Shown here: piece after piece, positions 1 to 8,004 of the stretch
Position numbering within the stretch: position 1 is the first letter of the stretch
How the letters are laid out: each line of letters opens with the position of its first letter
Source of the DNA: Streptomyces sp. WMMC500
GTDB lineage: Bacteria > Actinomycetota > Actinomycetes > Streptomycetales > Streptomycetaceae
DNA: 64,000 nucleotides
Assembly: GCF_027497195.1 (NCBI RefSeq)
Contig: NZ_CP114905.1
Coordinates: 6,087,001-6,151,000, forward strand
Direction of reading: 5' to 3'
Position numbers and translations under genes: made by a program
Notes under the pieces: generated by a model
Databases searched by the model: none
What the model was told of the DNA's origin: nothing
What the model saw: only the letters and a program-made list of their open reading frames with translations

Positions 1-160
1 GGCGGCGGTGCAGTAGGGCCGTGCGCTAGCGGCACGGGGTCGTGCGAGAGGTGACACCTCGCGGGCCGCCGGGCGCCCAATGCCCGTTATGCGGTGGTTG
101 GGGCGGTACGGTCCGCGGGGAGCCGCGGCGCCACCGATGCCGCGCAGGCAAGGAGCACGT

Positions 161-1711
161 ATGAAGACCTCGGCCCCCTCGACCCGGGCGACGTCCCAGG
201 CCCCGCTGCCTCCCCAGGTCACCATGACCCTCGCCGCGCTCGCCGCCACGGCGGCGACCCCGCGCCCGTCGGGGGAGACGGTGGCGGAGCAGGCCGCGCG
301 CGCCCGGCGCGGCATCGTGCAGCAGTTGGCGAACTCCCCGATCGTCAGCGGGTGGCACCTGCTGTGGCTCGCCCTCAGCCCGGACCACGCCCACCTCGTC
401 TACGTCGCCCACAACACCGACGGCTCGAACCAGATCGCCGTCGTCGTCCGCGGCACCGCCGGCAGCCCGGCCGACATGGTGGAAGACCTCGACGTCGGCA
501 CGCTGGTGGCGTTCGCCCCGGCCGGCGGGGCTGAGCTGCTGCCGGTCTCGGCGGGCGCGATGGCGGCGTTCACGCGGGTGGTCACGGCGCGCGGCGCGAC
601 GGGGCCGGCGGCGGCCACGCCGGCCGGCGGGGACGGCCCGACGCTCACGGAGGAACTCGCCACCTTCCTTGAGAGCGCCCCGACCTCACCGCAGCCGACG
701 GTCTGCGTCATCGGGCACAGCCTCGGCGGCTGCGTCGCCACCATGCTGGCGCCGTACCTCCAGGCGTGGGACTGGCCGGCGAACCCGCCGCGGTTCGGGC
801 TCGTCACGTACGCCGCGCCGACCGCCGGCGGGAAGAGCTTCGCCGACTACGTCGACTCCCTGCCCTGGGTCCCGTACGAGCGTCACGTGAACGCCTACGA
901 CCTGGTCCCGGCGGCCTGGTGCGACCTGCGGACGGCGCTGGACTGGTACCCGGCGCCGGGGCCGCCGGCGACCGACGAGGTGAAGGAGCTGCTCCGCGCG
1001 ATCGACGGTCTCCGCAGGGGCACCGTGTACGTCCAGCCCAGCGCGGACAACCCCCTCACGGTGAACCCCCACTACGAGACGCACGACCCCGCGCTCGTCA
1101 ACAAGACGACGGCGGACTTCCTTCGCCAGGTCGCGTACCAGCACGCCGACGCCACCTATCTGGCCCTGCTCGGCGCCCCGCCCGTCCCCGGCGGCCCGAC
1201 GGTCACCGGCCTGAGCCCCACCACCGGGCAGCGCGGCACGAAGGTCGCCCTCACCGGCAGCGGCTTCGACGCGGACACCACGGTCGACTTCGGCACGGTG
1301 CCCTGCACGGACTTCAGCGTCGACTCCGCCACCGGCATCACGGCGTACGCCCCGGACGGCGCCGGCCTCGCCGACATCCGCGTCACCAACCTCCTCGGCA
1401 CGTCCCCCGCCGCCCCGGCGGCCCGCTTCGCCTACGGCCCCTCGTCCCCGGTGGCGATCACGGCCATCTCCCCGAACCGCGGCGGGGCCGACACCGTGGT
1501 CACCGTCGACGGCACCGGCTTCACCCCGGACGCCAGGGTCCTCTTCAGGAACCACCCCGCGGCACACGTCGACCACGAGTCCTCCACCCGCCTCACCGCC
1601 AGGGCCCCCCGCCACCTCCCGACCGACCCGGCGACGATGGACATCACGATCGCCACCGGCGTCGCCACGTCCCCGACGGGCCCGTACGACGAGTTCACCT
1701 ACGGCGACTGA
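161..1711 (+). CDS. Class 3-type lipase/esterase with two C-terminal IPT/TIG domains
   Basis: The product is about 516 residues. An alpha/beta-hydrolase core carries the nucleophile elbow VIGHSLGG (Ser187), as in fungal class 3 lipases. A later NAYDLVP motif probably supplies the acidic residue, and a His follows near NPHYETHD. Residues from about 346 to the end form two Ig-like TIG repeats, each opening with a 'SP..G' motif and containing 'G.GF..D'; in secreted enzymes these usually mediate surface or polymer binding. No convincing signal peptide is visible, so the location is uncertain. ATG 161 was chosen over in-frame upstream starts because AGGAG lies at 151-155. A role on lipid esters is inferred from the fold; the substrate is unknown. 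Confidence 0.75.
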   Translation: MKTSAPSTRATSQAPLPPQVTMTLAALAATAATPRPSGETVAEQAARARRGIVQQLANSPIVSGWHLLWLALSPDHAHLVYVAHNTDGSNQIAVVVRGTAGSPADMVEDLDVGTLVAFAPAGGAELLPVSAGAMAAFTRVVTARGATGPAAATPAGGDGPTLTEELATFLESAPTSPQPTVCVIGHSLGGCVATMLAPYLQAWDWPANPPRFGLVTYAAPTAGGKSFADYVDSLPWVPYERHVNAYDLVPAAWCDLRTALDWYPAPGPPATDEVKELLRAIDGLRRGTVYVQPSADNPLTVNPHYETHDPALVNKTTADFLRQVAYQHADATYLALLGAPPVPGGPTVTGLSPTTGQRGTKVALTGSGFDADTTVDFGTVPCTDFSVDSATGITAYAPDGAGLADIRVTNLLGTSPAAPAARFAYGPSSPVAITAISPNRGGADTVVTVDGTGFTPDARVLFRNHPAAHVDHESSTRLTARAPRHLPTDPATMDITIATGVATSPTGPYDEFTYGD

Positions 1712-1802
1712 GCCGGCGCGCCGCCGGCCCGGGCGATGAGTTCCGCCGGGCCGGCTGGTCGGTCCGTGGTGAGCACAGAACCCGACGAGAGAGGTACGCG
1801 AC

Positions 1803-2180
1803 ATGAGCCACGACGGGATGAAGGTCGGCATGTACTCCTTCGACTGCGCCGACGCGGCGGCCCTGGCGGGCTTCTGGGCGGCCGTGCTGGAACGCCCGGT
1901 CGACGAGGGCGCGACGGCGGCGTACGCGACGATCGGCTTCGACGACGACGGCCCCACGTGGATGTTCCACCAGCCCGACGGCGACCTCCCCACGGGCGAC
2001 AACCGCCTGATGCTCGACCTCGGCGGCGAAGCCGACTGGTCGCGGCAGGCCGACCGCGTGGAGGCCCTGGGCGCGGAGCGCGTCAGCGACAACGAGGTGA
2101 CCGGCGTCCGCTGGGTCGTCTTCCGCGACCCGGAGGGCAACACCTTCCGCATCTTCGCCCCCCGCCCGCCGGCGGAGTGA
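1803..2180 (+). CDS. VOC (glyoxalase/bleomycin-resistance) family protein
   Basis: This is a 125-residue single-domain protein of the vicinal oxygen chelate fold. It opens with a metal/substrate strand (MKVGMYSFDCAD..AAAGFW-like) and ends with the typical WVVFRDPEGNTFRIF motif. Such proteins act as dioxygenases, isomerases or antibiotic-binding proteins, and the substrate cannot be told from sequence. A GAGAGG ribosome site lies just upstream of the ATG. It stands 90 bp downstream of the lipase on the same strand, but no functional link is evident. Confidence 0.8.
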   Translation: MSHDGMKVGMYSFDCADAAALAGFWAAVLERPVDEGATAAYATIGFDDDGPTWMFHQPDGDLPTGDNRLMLDLGGEADWSRQADRVEALGAERVSDNEVTGVRWVVFRDPEGNTFRIFAPRPPAE

Positions 2181-2300
2181 GAAGCCCGCGCCGGAAAGAG
2201 GCCGGGACCGGTCCCGGGGCCCGGCCGTTAACCTGCGGCGCACGGTGCCCGACCGGGCGGGGCGGTCGGGCCCGGCCGGGCGAGAACGAAAGGGAGAGCC

Positions 2301-2843
2301 ATGCGCCGTGCGCCTTCGCGCCACCTGATCGCCTGGACGGTCCTCGCAGCCGCCGCGGCCCCCCTCCTCACCGGCTGCGGAGACGACGGCGAGAACACCA
2401 CCGACAACGCCGCCCGCAACACACCCCGCTCCTCGCCCCCGGCGACACCGAAGCCGGCCGAATCCCCGTCCCCACCGAAGCCCATCGCGGTCGACGGCGC
2501 CAAACTCGGCGCCATGGACACCGTGCTCGTCTACTGCGGCCCCGGCCTGCCGGGCAGCCCGAGGGAGGGCTGCGACTTGGGCCGCATCGGCACCGGGATC
2601 ACCGATATCACCCGCCCGATCCACAAGAAGATCGCGGCGAGCCAGGACGAGGAGCAGTACGCCGACGTCTCCTCGGCGGCCAAGGGGCTGGAAAAGGCGG
2701 TGAAGACCCTGGAGAACTGCGGTGACTGGTACAGCGGGCGCGGTTCCGGCGGGGAGCGGGACGTGGCATGCGGTGTCGCGTGGAACACCCTCACCCACGA
2801 GTGGGGGGCCCTCAAAACGGCCCTGCCCTGGCCGTCCGCATAA
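2301..2843 (+). CDS. Putative secreted lipoprotein, unknown function
   Basis: The 180-residue product starts with a basic N-terminus (MRRAPSRH), a hydrophobic stretch and the lipobox LLTGC, with the lipid-modified Cys near residue 26. A low-complexity Ser/Pro/Thr linker follows, then a mature domain with four Cys that may pair (YCGPG, GCDLG, ENCGD, VACGV). AAAGGGAG precedes the ATG. The mature domain was not recognised. It is the last ordinary gene before the tRNA-Cys element and lies 31 bp from the left att copy. Confidence 0.7.
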   Translation: MRRAPSRHLIAWTVLAAAAAPLLTGCGDDGENTTDNAARNTPRSSPPATPKPAESPSPPKPIAVDGAKLGAMDTVLVYCGPGLPGSPREGCDLGRIGTGITDITRPIHKKIAASQDEEQYADVSSAAKGLEKAVKTLENCGDWYSGRGSGGERDVACGVAWNTLTHEWGALKTALPWPSA

Positions 2844-2874
2844 CCTCAGCCCTCGTTCACAGGGCCTCCGGCGG

Positions 2875-2917
2875 GAGGCCGTGGCGGGAATCGAACCCGC
2901 GTAACTCGCTTTGCAGG
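2875..2917 (-). repeat. Left attachment site: 3' fragment of tRNA-Cys
   Basis: These 43 bp repeat positions 6035-6077 with one mismatch (2903 A versus 6063 T, in the variable loop). They hold the 3' half of tRNA-Cys from the anticodon loop to the discriminator base. Past 2917 similarity to the tRNA is lost, so it is not a tRNA gene. It fits the att copy distal to the intact tRNA. Confidence 0.85.
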
Positions 2918-3035
2918 TTGGCCCCGCAGGTCAGCCCCATGATCCGCCCCCGTCCGCAACCGTTCAGACCCGTACGAACTCTGCGCTGGCCGGGCCTGAC
3001 CGCACCCCCCTGGACGCCCGCGTACGGGTGCGAAC

Positions 3036-3054
3036 GAGACGGAAGCTGAGACGG
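3036..3054 (+). repeat. Arm-like 19-bp repeat, left copy
   Basis: GAGACGGAAGCTGAGACGG matches 5954-5972 at 17 of 19 positions, in the same orientation. Each copy contains the unit GAGACGG twice, 12 bp apart. The copies lie just inside the two att sites, which suggests integrase arm-binding sites. Only the repeats are seen; the function is inferred. Confidence 0.5.
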
Positions 3055-3073
3055 CACTGGGCCTCGCTGCTAG

Positions 3074-3098
3074 TACTCCAGCCGTAGATCGTGATCTT
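3074..3098 (+). repeat. Outer left terminal inverted repeat of the IS701-like element
   Basis: These 25 bp are the perfect reverse complement of 4989-5013. The flanks are CTAG on the left and TTAG on the right, both fitting the YTAR 4-bp target remembered for IS701-family elements, though they are not identical. Confidence 0.75.
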
Positions 3099-3188
3099 GC
3101 GGGTGGGGCACCGCTGATATGGGCGTGGCCACCGTTGGCCATCTGGACGAGATCGGCCGCGCCATCGGTGGCGTCCGTCGTTCTTCGC

Positions 3189-3521
3189 CTACTCAAGTCC
3201 ACCGAGGCGAAGGGCGTCCTCGATCTCGCCGAGCTTCGCGGACGGCAGGACGCCCACCTGCCCGATCAGGTCTTCCCTGGTCAGGGTGACCAGCCAAGTG
3301 CAAGGGATGAGGCCGGGACGTGGCAGCGCGACTCTGAGGACGCCTTCGAGGGGCAGTCCTTCGGGGGCGCCTACTGTCACCTCAACGGCCACGCCGCTGA
3401 GATCGGTGCCCGCGGGAGCGACGACCTGCATCGCCAGGAAACCGGACGCCTCTTCTCCGGACAGCAGTACGACTGCCCTGCGCTCGTCGAAATCTGCCCA
3501 CCAGACCTCGCCACGTCGCAT
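3189..3521 (-). CDS. MazF/PemK-family toxin, no antitoxin visible
   Basis: The 110-residue product starts MRRGEVWWADFDERRAVVLL, the N-terminal signature of MazF/PemK endoribonucleases: G-E-V-W-W, then a strand leading to a V-V-L core. The middle part (VVAPAGTDLSG) and the GVLRV and Asp/Glu-rich C-terminus also fit. The start at 3521 has a textbook AGGAGG site 5 bp upstream. No MazE-like gene lies before or after it: upstream is an IS end, downstream only 90 bp before the other IS end. It is either an orphan or silenced. The fold is clear; RNase activity is inferred. Confidence 0.75.
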   Translation of the reverse strand: MRRGEVWWADFDERRAVVLLSGEEASGFLAMQVVAPAGTDLSGVAVEVTVGAPEGLPLEGVLRVALPRPGLIPCTWLVTLTREDLIGQVGVLPSAKLGEIEDALRLGGLE

Positions 3522-3573
3522 ATGTCCTCCTGACACGGGACGGCGCGCCTGCATCGCCCCTTCGGTCGCCGCC

Positions 3574-3598
3574 TACTCCAGCCACAGATCGTGAGGTT
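3574..3598 (+). repeat. Inner left terminal repeat of the IS701-like element
   Basis: This copy matches 3074-3098 at 21 of 25 positions, in direct orientation and exactly 500 bp away. It lies 55 bp upstream of the transposase start, the normal place for an IS701 left end. Confidence 0.7.
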
Positions 3599-3652
3599 GG
3601 CTGGTCAGCGCCTGGTGAGGAGACGGCTGCGGCCACTGCTGATCATCGGTGT

Positions 3653-4989
3653 GTGAAGACAGAAGATCATGTGGTGGCCGCAGGTAACAGCGTAGTCCCT
3701 GCTGGCTGGCGGGATGTGTTCGAGGGCCTGATGGGTCGGATCGCGGGCCGGTTCGCCCGGGTCGAACCCCGTTTTCGGGCACGGCAGTTGGTACTGGGGC
3801 TGCTTGCGGACCTGCCGCGCAAGAACTGCTGGACGATCGCCGAGCACGTCGGGGACGCCACTCCGGGCGGGCTGCAGCACCTGCTGGGGCGAGCGAAGTG
3901 GGACGCCGATCTGGTCCGTGACGACCTGCGCGAGTTCGTGCTGGAGCACCTGGCCGACGACGAGGCCGTGCTGGTGGTCGACGAGACCGGTGATCTGAAG
4001 AAGGGCACGCACACCGTGGGCGTCCAGCGCCAGTACACCGGCACCGCGGGCAGGATCGAGAACTCCCAGGTTGCCGTCTACCTCACCTACACCTGCTGCC
4101 ACGGTCACGCGGGCATCGACCGCGCCCTGTACCTGCCGAAGTCCTGGACCGGCGACCGGGACCGCTGCGAGCAGGTCTCTGTTCCGGACGAGGTCGGCTT
4201 CGCGACCAAGCCGCGGCTGGCCCAGCAGATGATCGAACGTGTCCTGGACGCCGGAGCCCCCGCTGCCTGGGCCGCCGGCGACGAGGTCTACGGCGACAAC
4301 CCGAAACTGCGCGCCGCGCTGGAGAAGCGCGGGCTCGGCTACGTGCTCGCGGTCTCGTGCACCCACCGTGTCCTCACCGCGGCCGGTCCCCAGCGCGCCG
4401 ACCACCTGGCCAAACGCGTCCCGCGCCGGGCCTGGCAGAAGCTGTCCGCCGGACGCGGCGCGAAGGGACACCGCTGGTACGACTGGGCGCTGGTCGCCAT
4501 CACCGCAGGTGATCCGGCGGCCATCAGCACCTGATGATCCGCCGCAACCGCACCACCGGTGAACTGGCCTACTACCGCTGCTACTCACCCCGACCCGTGC
4601 CGCTCTCCACGCTGGTCAAGGTCGCGGGAAGCCGCTGGACCGTGGAGGAGACGTTCCAGAGCTCGAAGGGCCTGGCGGGGCTGGACGAGCACCAAGTGCG
4701 CCGCTGGGACTCCTGGCACCGGTGGGTCACGCTGGCCCTGCTCGCGCACGCCTTCCTCGCCGTCACCGCCACCCTCGAACGCCGCGACCAGGTCCCGACA
4801 GACGACGGGACCAGCCCAGGCGGACTCATCCCGCTCACCTGCAACGAGATCCAGCGACTGTTCACCGCCCTGGTCGTCCGGCCCGTCCGCGACACCGCCC
4901 ACCGACTGCGCTGGTCGACCTGGCGCCGACGCCATCAAGCCCGCGCCCGCCACAGCCACTACCGCCGCCAGACCACCCTGCAGCCATGA
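3653..4989 (+). pseudogene. IS701-family DDE transposase, frameshifted
   Basis: The first frame (3653-4534, 293 residues) carries two catalytic Asp motifs, VLVVDETGDLKKG and WAAGDEVYGDN. It runs into TGA just after AITAGDP. The family sequence resumes one frame over as GGHQHLMIRRNRTTGE and continues to 4989, with the third catalytic residue in WTVEETFQSSKGLAGLDEHQ. One base appears to have been lost near 4515-4522. A programmed frameshift is possible but this family normally has one frame, so a dead gene is more likely. The right end follows directly. Confidence 0.8.
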
Positions 4990-5013
4990 AGATCACGATC
5001 TACGGCTGGAGTA
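4989..5013 (-). repeat. Right terminal inverted repeat of the IS701-like element
   Basis: It is the perfect reverse complement of 3074-3098. Its first bases overlap the transposase stop codon, and it abuts the truncated integrase reading frame at 5014. Confidence 0.8.
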
Positions 5014-5955
5014 TTAGGCGCCCATCGGCTCGACAAGCTCAAGCCCGAGCACATCGAGACCTTCTACGCGAAGATGCAGGCCAACGGCAGCAAGCTCGCG
5101 ACCGCTCACCAGGTGCACCGCACGTTCCGGACTGCGCTGAATGAGGCGGTACGCCGCGGGCACCTCGGCAGGAATCCGGTGCAGTTGGCCAAGGCCCCGA
5201 AAGTTGGTGAGTACGAGGTGGAGCCCTACTCCGTGGCGGAGGTTCAGCGGCTACTGAAGGCGGCCGACCGACACCGGAATTCCGCGCGCTGGGCTGTCGC
5301 GCTCGCGCTCGGACTCCGACAAGGGGAAGTGCTTGGACTCCGGTGGGAGGACGTAGACCTTGATGTCGGGTTCCTGGTGGTGCGCCGTAGTCGGCACCGG
5401 CCGCAGTACGCGCACGGGTGCACGGAGCCCTGCGGGCGGAAAGCCGGGTATTGCCCTGAGAGGAGACGAAGCAACCCGGAGACGTCCACCACGAAATCCC
5501 GCGCCGGCCGCCGCGCGGTCGGCCTCCCGCAACAGCTCGTAGACCTCCTCAAGGCTCGCCGAAAGGAGCAGGACGCGGAACGGCAGGCGGCCGGGGATCG
5601 CTGGGAGGAAGGAGGGTGGGTCTTCCCCGACGCACACGGCCGGATCGCCTCCCACCGCCACGACTGGGCCGCATGGAAGGTTCTGCTCACCGACGCGAAA
5701 TTACGTGACGGGCGGCTGCACGACGCGCGCCACACCGCCGCGACGGTGCTTCTCATCCTCGGGGTCCCCGAGCGGGGCCGTCATGGTCCTCATGGGGTGG
5801 TCCACCACCGCCATGGCCGCGCGGTATCAGCACATGGTCGACGCGGTACGGCCGACGTCGCGCGCCAGGTCGACGGGCTGATCTGGAAGGCCGAGGGGAC
5901 GGACCCGCCGGAGGACGACGACGGCGCGGCCGGCGCGCTCGTACCGGCCAACTGA
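5014..5955 (+). pseudogene. Tyrosine integrase, 5'-truncated and internally frameshifted
   Basis: The frame is open from the IS border (LDKLKPEHIETFYAKM), so the arm-binding N-terminus is missing. The core-binding domain, the first catalytic Arg (ALGLRQGEVLGLRWEDVD) and the HDARHTAATVLL box remain. From about 5774 the frame turns to nonsense because a G-run (5774-5777) has one extra base. Read one frame over, it gives VMVLMGWSTTAMAARYQHMV, with the catalytic Tyr. Near 5850 a missing G restores the original frame (ADVARQVDGLIW). The encoded protein lacks the Tyr region and cannot recombine DNA. It reads towards the tRNA-Cys att site. Confidence 0.8.
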
Positions 5956-5972
5956 GACGGGAACTGAGACGG
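5954..5972 (+). repeat. Arm-like 19-bp repeat, right copy
   Basis: GAGACGGGAACTGAGACGG overlaps the integrase stop codon and matches 3036-3054 at 17 of 19 positions. See the left copy for interpretation. Confidence 0.5.
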
Positions 5973-5982
5973 ACGCGCGAAG

Positions 5983-6010
5983 AAGGCGGCACCCGCGAGG
6001 GTGCCGCCTT
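5983..6010 (+). terminator. Rho-independent terminator after the integrase
   Basis: A perfect stem, AAGGCGGCACCC / GGGTGCCGCCTT with loop GCGA, is followed by TTCGTCTTT. It lies 27 bp after the integrase stop and just before the right att copy. It may also protect tRNA-Cys from read-through. Confidence 0.85.
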
Positions 6011-6034
6011 TTCGTCTTTGCTGGTCACCGCATA

Positions 6035-6077
6035 GAGGCCGTGGCGGGAATCGAACCCGCGTTACTCGCTTTGCAGG
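6035..6077 (-). repeat. Right attachment site inside the intact tRNA-Cys
   Basis: This 43-bp stretch covers the 3' half of the functional tRNA and repeats 2875-2917. Integration here leaves the tRNA complete because the element carries the 3' half. Confidence 0.8.
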
Positions 6078-6107
6078 CGAGCCCCTCAGCCACTCGGGCA
6101 CACGGCC
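6036..6107 (-). tRNA. tRNA-Cys (GCA)
   Basis: Read on the minus strand, a 7-bp acceptor stem GGCCGTG/CACGGCC encloses a D arm and an anticodon stem CTCGC/GCGAG with loop CTGCAAA (anticodon GCA). A 4-nt variable loop and a T arm GCGGG-TTCGATT-CCCGC follow. The length is 72 nt, the discriminator base is U, as expected for tRNA-Cys, and the 3' CCA is not encoded. It hosts the integrative element. Confidence 0.93.
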
Positions 6108-6282
6108 TTGGTGCACCGTCGAGCGTAGGCCGGGGGCGGGCGCGGCTCAATGCGGGGCGGGGGGATGTCACACGGTGGCAACGGCGCGTGCACACCGGGG
6201 ACGTGCCGGGCGCGCGGGCGGGTCGGGGAGGCGCGGCCTAGGACCAAGGGACCGGGTGGGGCCCGACCTTCGACAGGGGCAC

Positions 6283-7773
6283 ATGTCGGTGTCGGGCCTT
6301 ACCCTGCTGCTCATGGCCAGCCTCGAATCGCGCGACACCGACGTCGCCCCCGCCGGCGCCCCCGTCGCCCCCGAGGGTGTGCTGCGGCGGCCGTACCGGG
6401 CGCTCAGCATCGGGATCGTCACCGTCGTTCTGCTCATCGCCTTCGAGGCCACCGCCGTGGGTACCGCCATGCCCGTCGCCGCGCACGACCTGGACGGCAT
6501 CGGGCTCTACGCCTACGCCTTCTCCGCGTTCTACACGACCGCGCTCTTCGCCATGGTCTTCTCCGGCCAGTGGTGCGACCGCAGCGGGCCGCTGCGGCCG
6601 CTGACCGCGGGGATCGGCGCGTTCGCCGTGGGGCTGGTCCTGTCCGGGACCGCGCAGGCCATGTGGGCGTTCGTCGCCGGGCGGGCGGTGCAGGGGCTCG
6701 GGGGCGGGCTCGTCATCGTCGCCTTGTACGTGACTGTGAGCCGGGCGTATCCGGAGCGGCTGCGGCCGTCGATCCTCGCCGCGTTCGCCGCGTCCTGGGT
6801 GGTGCCGTCCGTCGTGGGGCCGCTCGCGGCCGGGGGTGTCACCGAGCACCTGGGGTGGCGCTGGGTGTTCCTCGGCATACCGCCGCTGGTCGTCGTACCG
6901 CTGGTCGTCGCCCTCCCCGCGATACGCCGCCGCGCCCGCGGCCCCGTCGACCCCGCCGCGCCGCCCGCCCTCGACCGGCGCCGCATCCGGCTCGCGCTGG
7001 CCATCGCCGCCGGCGGCGGGCTGCTGCAGTACGCGGGGCAGGACCTGCGCTGGGTCTCGCTGCTGCCGGCCCTGGCCGGCGCCGTGCTGCTCGTGCCCGC
7101 GGTGCGCGTGCTGCTGCCGCGCGGTACGTACGTCGCCGCCCGCGGGCTGCCCACCGTCGTGCTGATGCGCGGCATCGCGGCGGGGTCGTTCATCGCCGCG
7201 GAGAGCTTCGTGCCGCTGATGCTCGTCACGCAGCGCGGGCTGTCGGTGACCGAGGCCGGCATGTGTCTGGCGGTCGGCGGCGCGACCTGGGCGCTGGGTT
7301 CCTGGACGCAGGCGCGGCCGCGGCTGGACCCGTACCGGACGCGGCTCGTCCGGATCGGCATGCTGCTGGCGGCCACGGCCATCGCGACCGCGCCGCTGGT
7401 GCTGGTGGAGTCGCTGCCGGTGTGGATCGTCCCCGTCGAGTGGGCCTTCGGGTGCTACGGGATGGGGATGGTCATCTCCGGCACGAGCGTGCTGCTGCTG
7501 AAGCTCTCCGCCCCCGAGGAGGCCGGCACCAACTCCGCCGCCCTGCAACTCTCCGACAGCCTCGCCAATGTCGTCCTCCTGGCTGTCGCCGGCGTCATCT
7601 TCGCCGCCCTCGGCGGCGCGGCCGTCGGCCACGGCGCCCTGGGCGCGGGCGGCGAGGCGCGGCCGGGCGCGTTCGTGGCGGTGCTGCTGCCAATGGCGGC
7701 GGTGGCGCTGGTCGGCGCGGCGGTGGCGGGGCGGCTGCGGACGACGCCGGGGTCTCATCCGGTACCGCATTGA
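6283..7773 (+). CDS. MFS transporter
   Basis: The product is about 496 residues with many hydrophobic helices spread over its length. The first loop holds GQWCDRSGPLRPL, in place of the MFS motif A. Helices such as FVAGRAVQGLGGGLVIVALYV fit drug/proton antiporters. ATG 6283 has AGGGG 4 bp upstream; ATG 6313 (MASLES) is an alternative start. It is probably an efflux pump of the inner membrane, substrate unknown. The stop lies inside the inverted repeat that precedes the toxin-antitoxin pair. Confidence 0.75.
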   Translation: MSVSGLTLLLMASLESRDTDVAPAGAPVAPEGVLRRPYRALSIGIVTVVLLIAFEATAVGTAMPVAAHDLDGIGLYAYAFSAFYTTALFAMVFSGQWCDRSGPLRPLTAGIGAFAVGLVLSGTAQAMWAFVAGRAVQGLGGGLVIVALYVTVSRAYPERLRPSILAAFAASWVVPSVVGPLAAGGVTEHLGWRWVFLGIPPLVVVPLVVALPAIRRRARGPVDPAAPPALDRRRIRLALAIAAGGGLLQYAGQDLRWVSLLPALAGAVLLVPAVRVLLPRGTYVAARGLPTVVLMRGIAAGSFIAAESFVPLMLVTQRGLSVTEAGMCLAVGGATWALGSWTQARPRLDPYRTRLVRIGMLLAATAIATAPLVLVESLPVWIVPVEWAFGCYGMGMVISGTSVLLLKLSAPEEAGTNSAALQLSDSLANVVLLAVAGVIFAALGGAAVGHGALGAGGEARPGAFVAVLLPMAAVALVGAAVAGRLRTTPGSHPVPH

Positions 7774-7789
7774 TACGCCTCGCGGTACC
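7761..7789. promoter_or_regulatory. Inverted repeat, likely autoregulatory operator of the toxin-antitoxin pair
   Basis: GGTACCGC (7761-7768) and GCGGTACC (7782-7789) form a perfect 8-bp inverted repeat with a 13-bp spacer. A related GGTACCA/TGGTATG pair follows up to the antitoxin start. Operators of this shape just ahead of the antitoxin are normal for ribbon-helix-helix antitoxins. Binding is inferred. Confidence 0.55.
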
Positions 7790-7797
7790 ATTCTGGT

Positions 7798-8001
7798 ATG
7801 GCCATGAACCTGAGGCTGCCGGATGACCTCCAGGAGGCGCTGAAGGAGCGCGCCGACGAGGAGGGCCGGAGCATGCACGCCATAGTGCTGGTGGCGGTCG
7901 AGCGGTATCTGACCGAAGAGGCCGACCGGGCCACGGTCCGCAAGCTGGGGGCGAAGTACGCCACGAACCATGCGGATCTGCTCCGGAGGCTGGGGGAGTA
8001 G
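7798..8001 (+). CDS. Ribbon-helix-helix antitoxin of a Doc toxin-antitoxin pair
   Basis: The 67-residue product starts MAMNLRLPDDLQEALKERAD, a typical Arc/CopG-type strand plus helix that dimerises to bind DNA. The remainder (HAIVLVAVERYLTEEAD.. YATNHADLLRRLGE) would wrap the toxin. Only 3 bp separate its stop from the toxin start. ATG 7804 is an alternative start. It neutralises the toxin and represses its own operon, as inferred from family and context. Confidence 0.8.
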   Translation: MAMNLRLPDDLQEALKERADEEGRSMHAIVLVAVERYLTEEADRATVRKLGAKYATNHADLLRRLGE

Positions 8002-8004
8002 CGC

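Larger units (their letters stand above)
3074..5013 (+). mobile_element. IS701-like insertion sequence with a MazF-like passenger segment
   Basis: Perfect 25-bp inverted repeats define a 1,940-bp unit. A third, imperfect copy of the left end at 3574-3598 (21/25) lies 500 bp inside. The inner unit, 3574-5013, has the usual IS701 size of about 1.4 kb. The extra 500 bp carries the mazF-like gene. The outer end matches the right end better than the inner one, so the larger unit may be what last moved. Its insertion removed the 5' part of the integrase gene. Confidence 0.7.
2875..6077. mobile_element. Degenerate tRNA-Cys integrative element (AICE/prophage relic)
   Basis: The segment is bounded by direct copies (2875-2917 and 6035-6077) of the 3' half of tRNA-Cys, 42/43 identical. 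Inside lie an integrase gene reading towards the intact tRNA, an IS701-like transposase, a MazF-like toxin and a pair of 19-bp arm-like repeats near the two ends. A tyrosine integrase next to the tRNA that serves as attB is the standard layout of actinomycete integrative elements. Replication, transfer and excisionase genes are gone, and the integrase is broken, so the remnant cannot mobilise itself. Confidence 0.8.

Noticed and set aside
2875..2917. Second tRNA-Cys gene
   Set aside because: Only the 3' half is present; the D arm and acceptor 5' strand are missing.
3135..3533. Plus-strand frame overlapping the MazF-like gene
   Set aside because: The minus frame has a strong ribosome site and clear MazF motifs; the plus one has neither.
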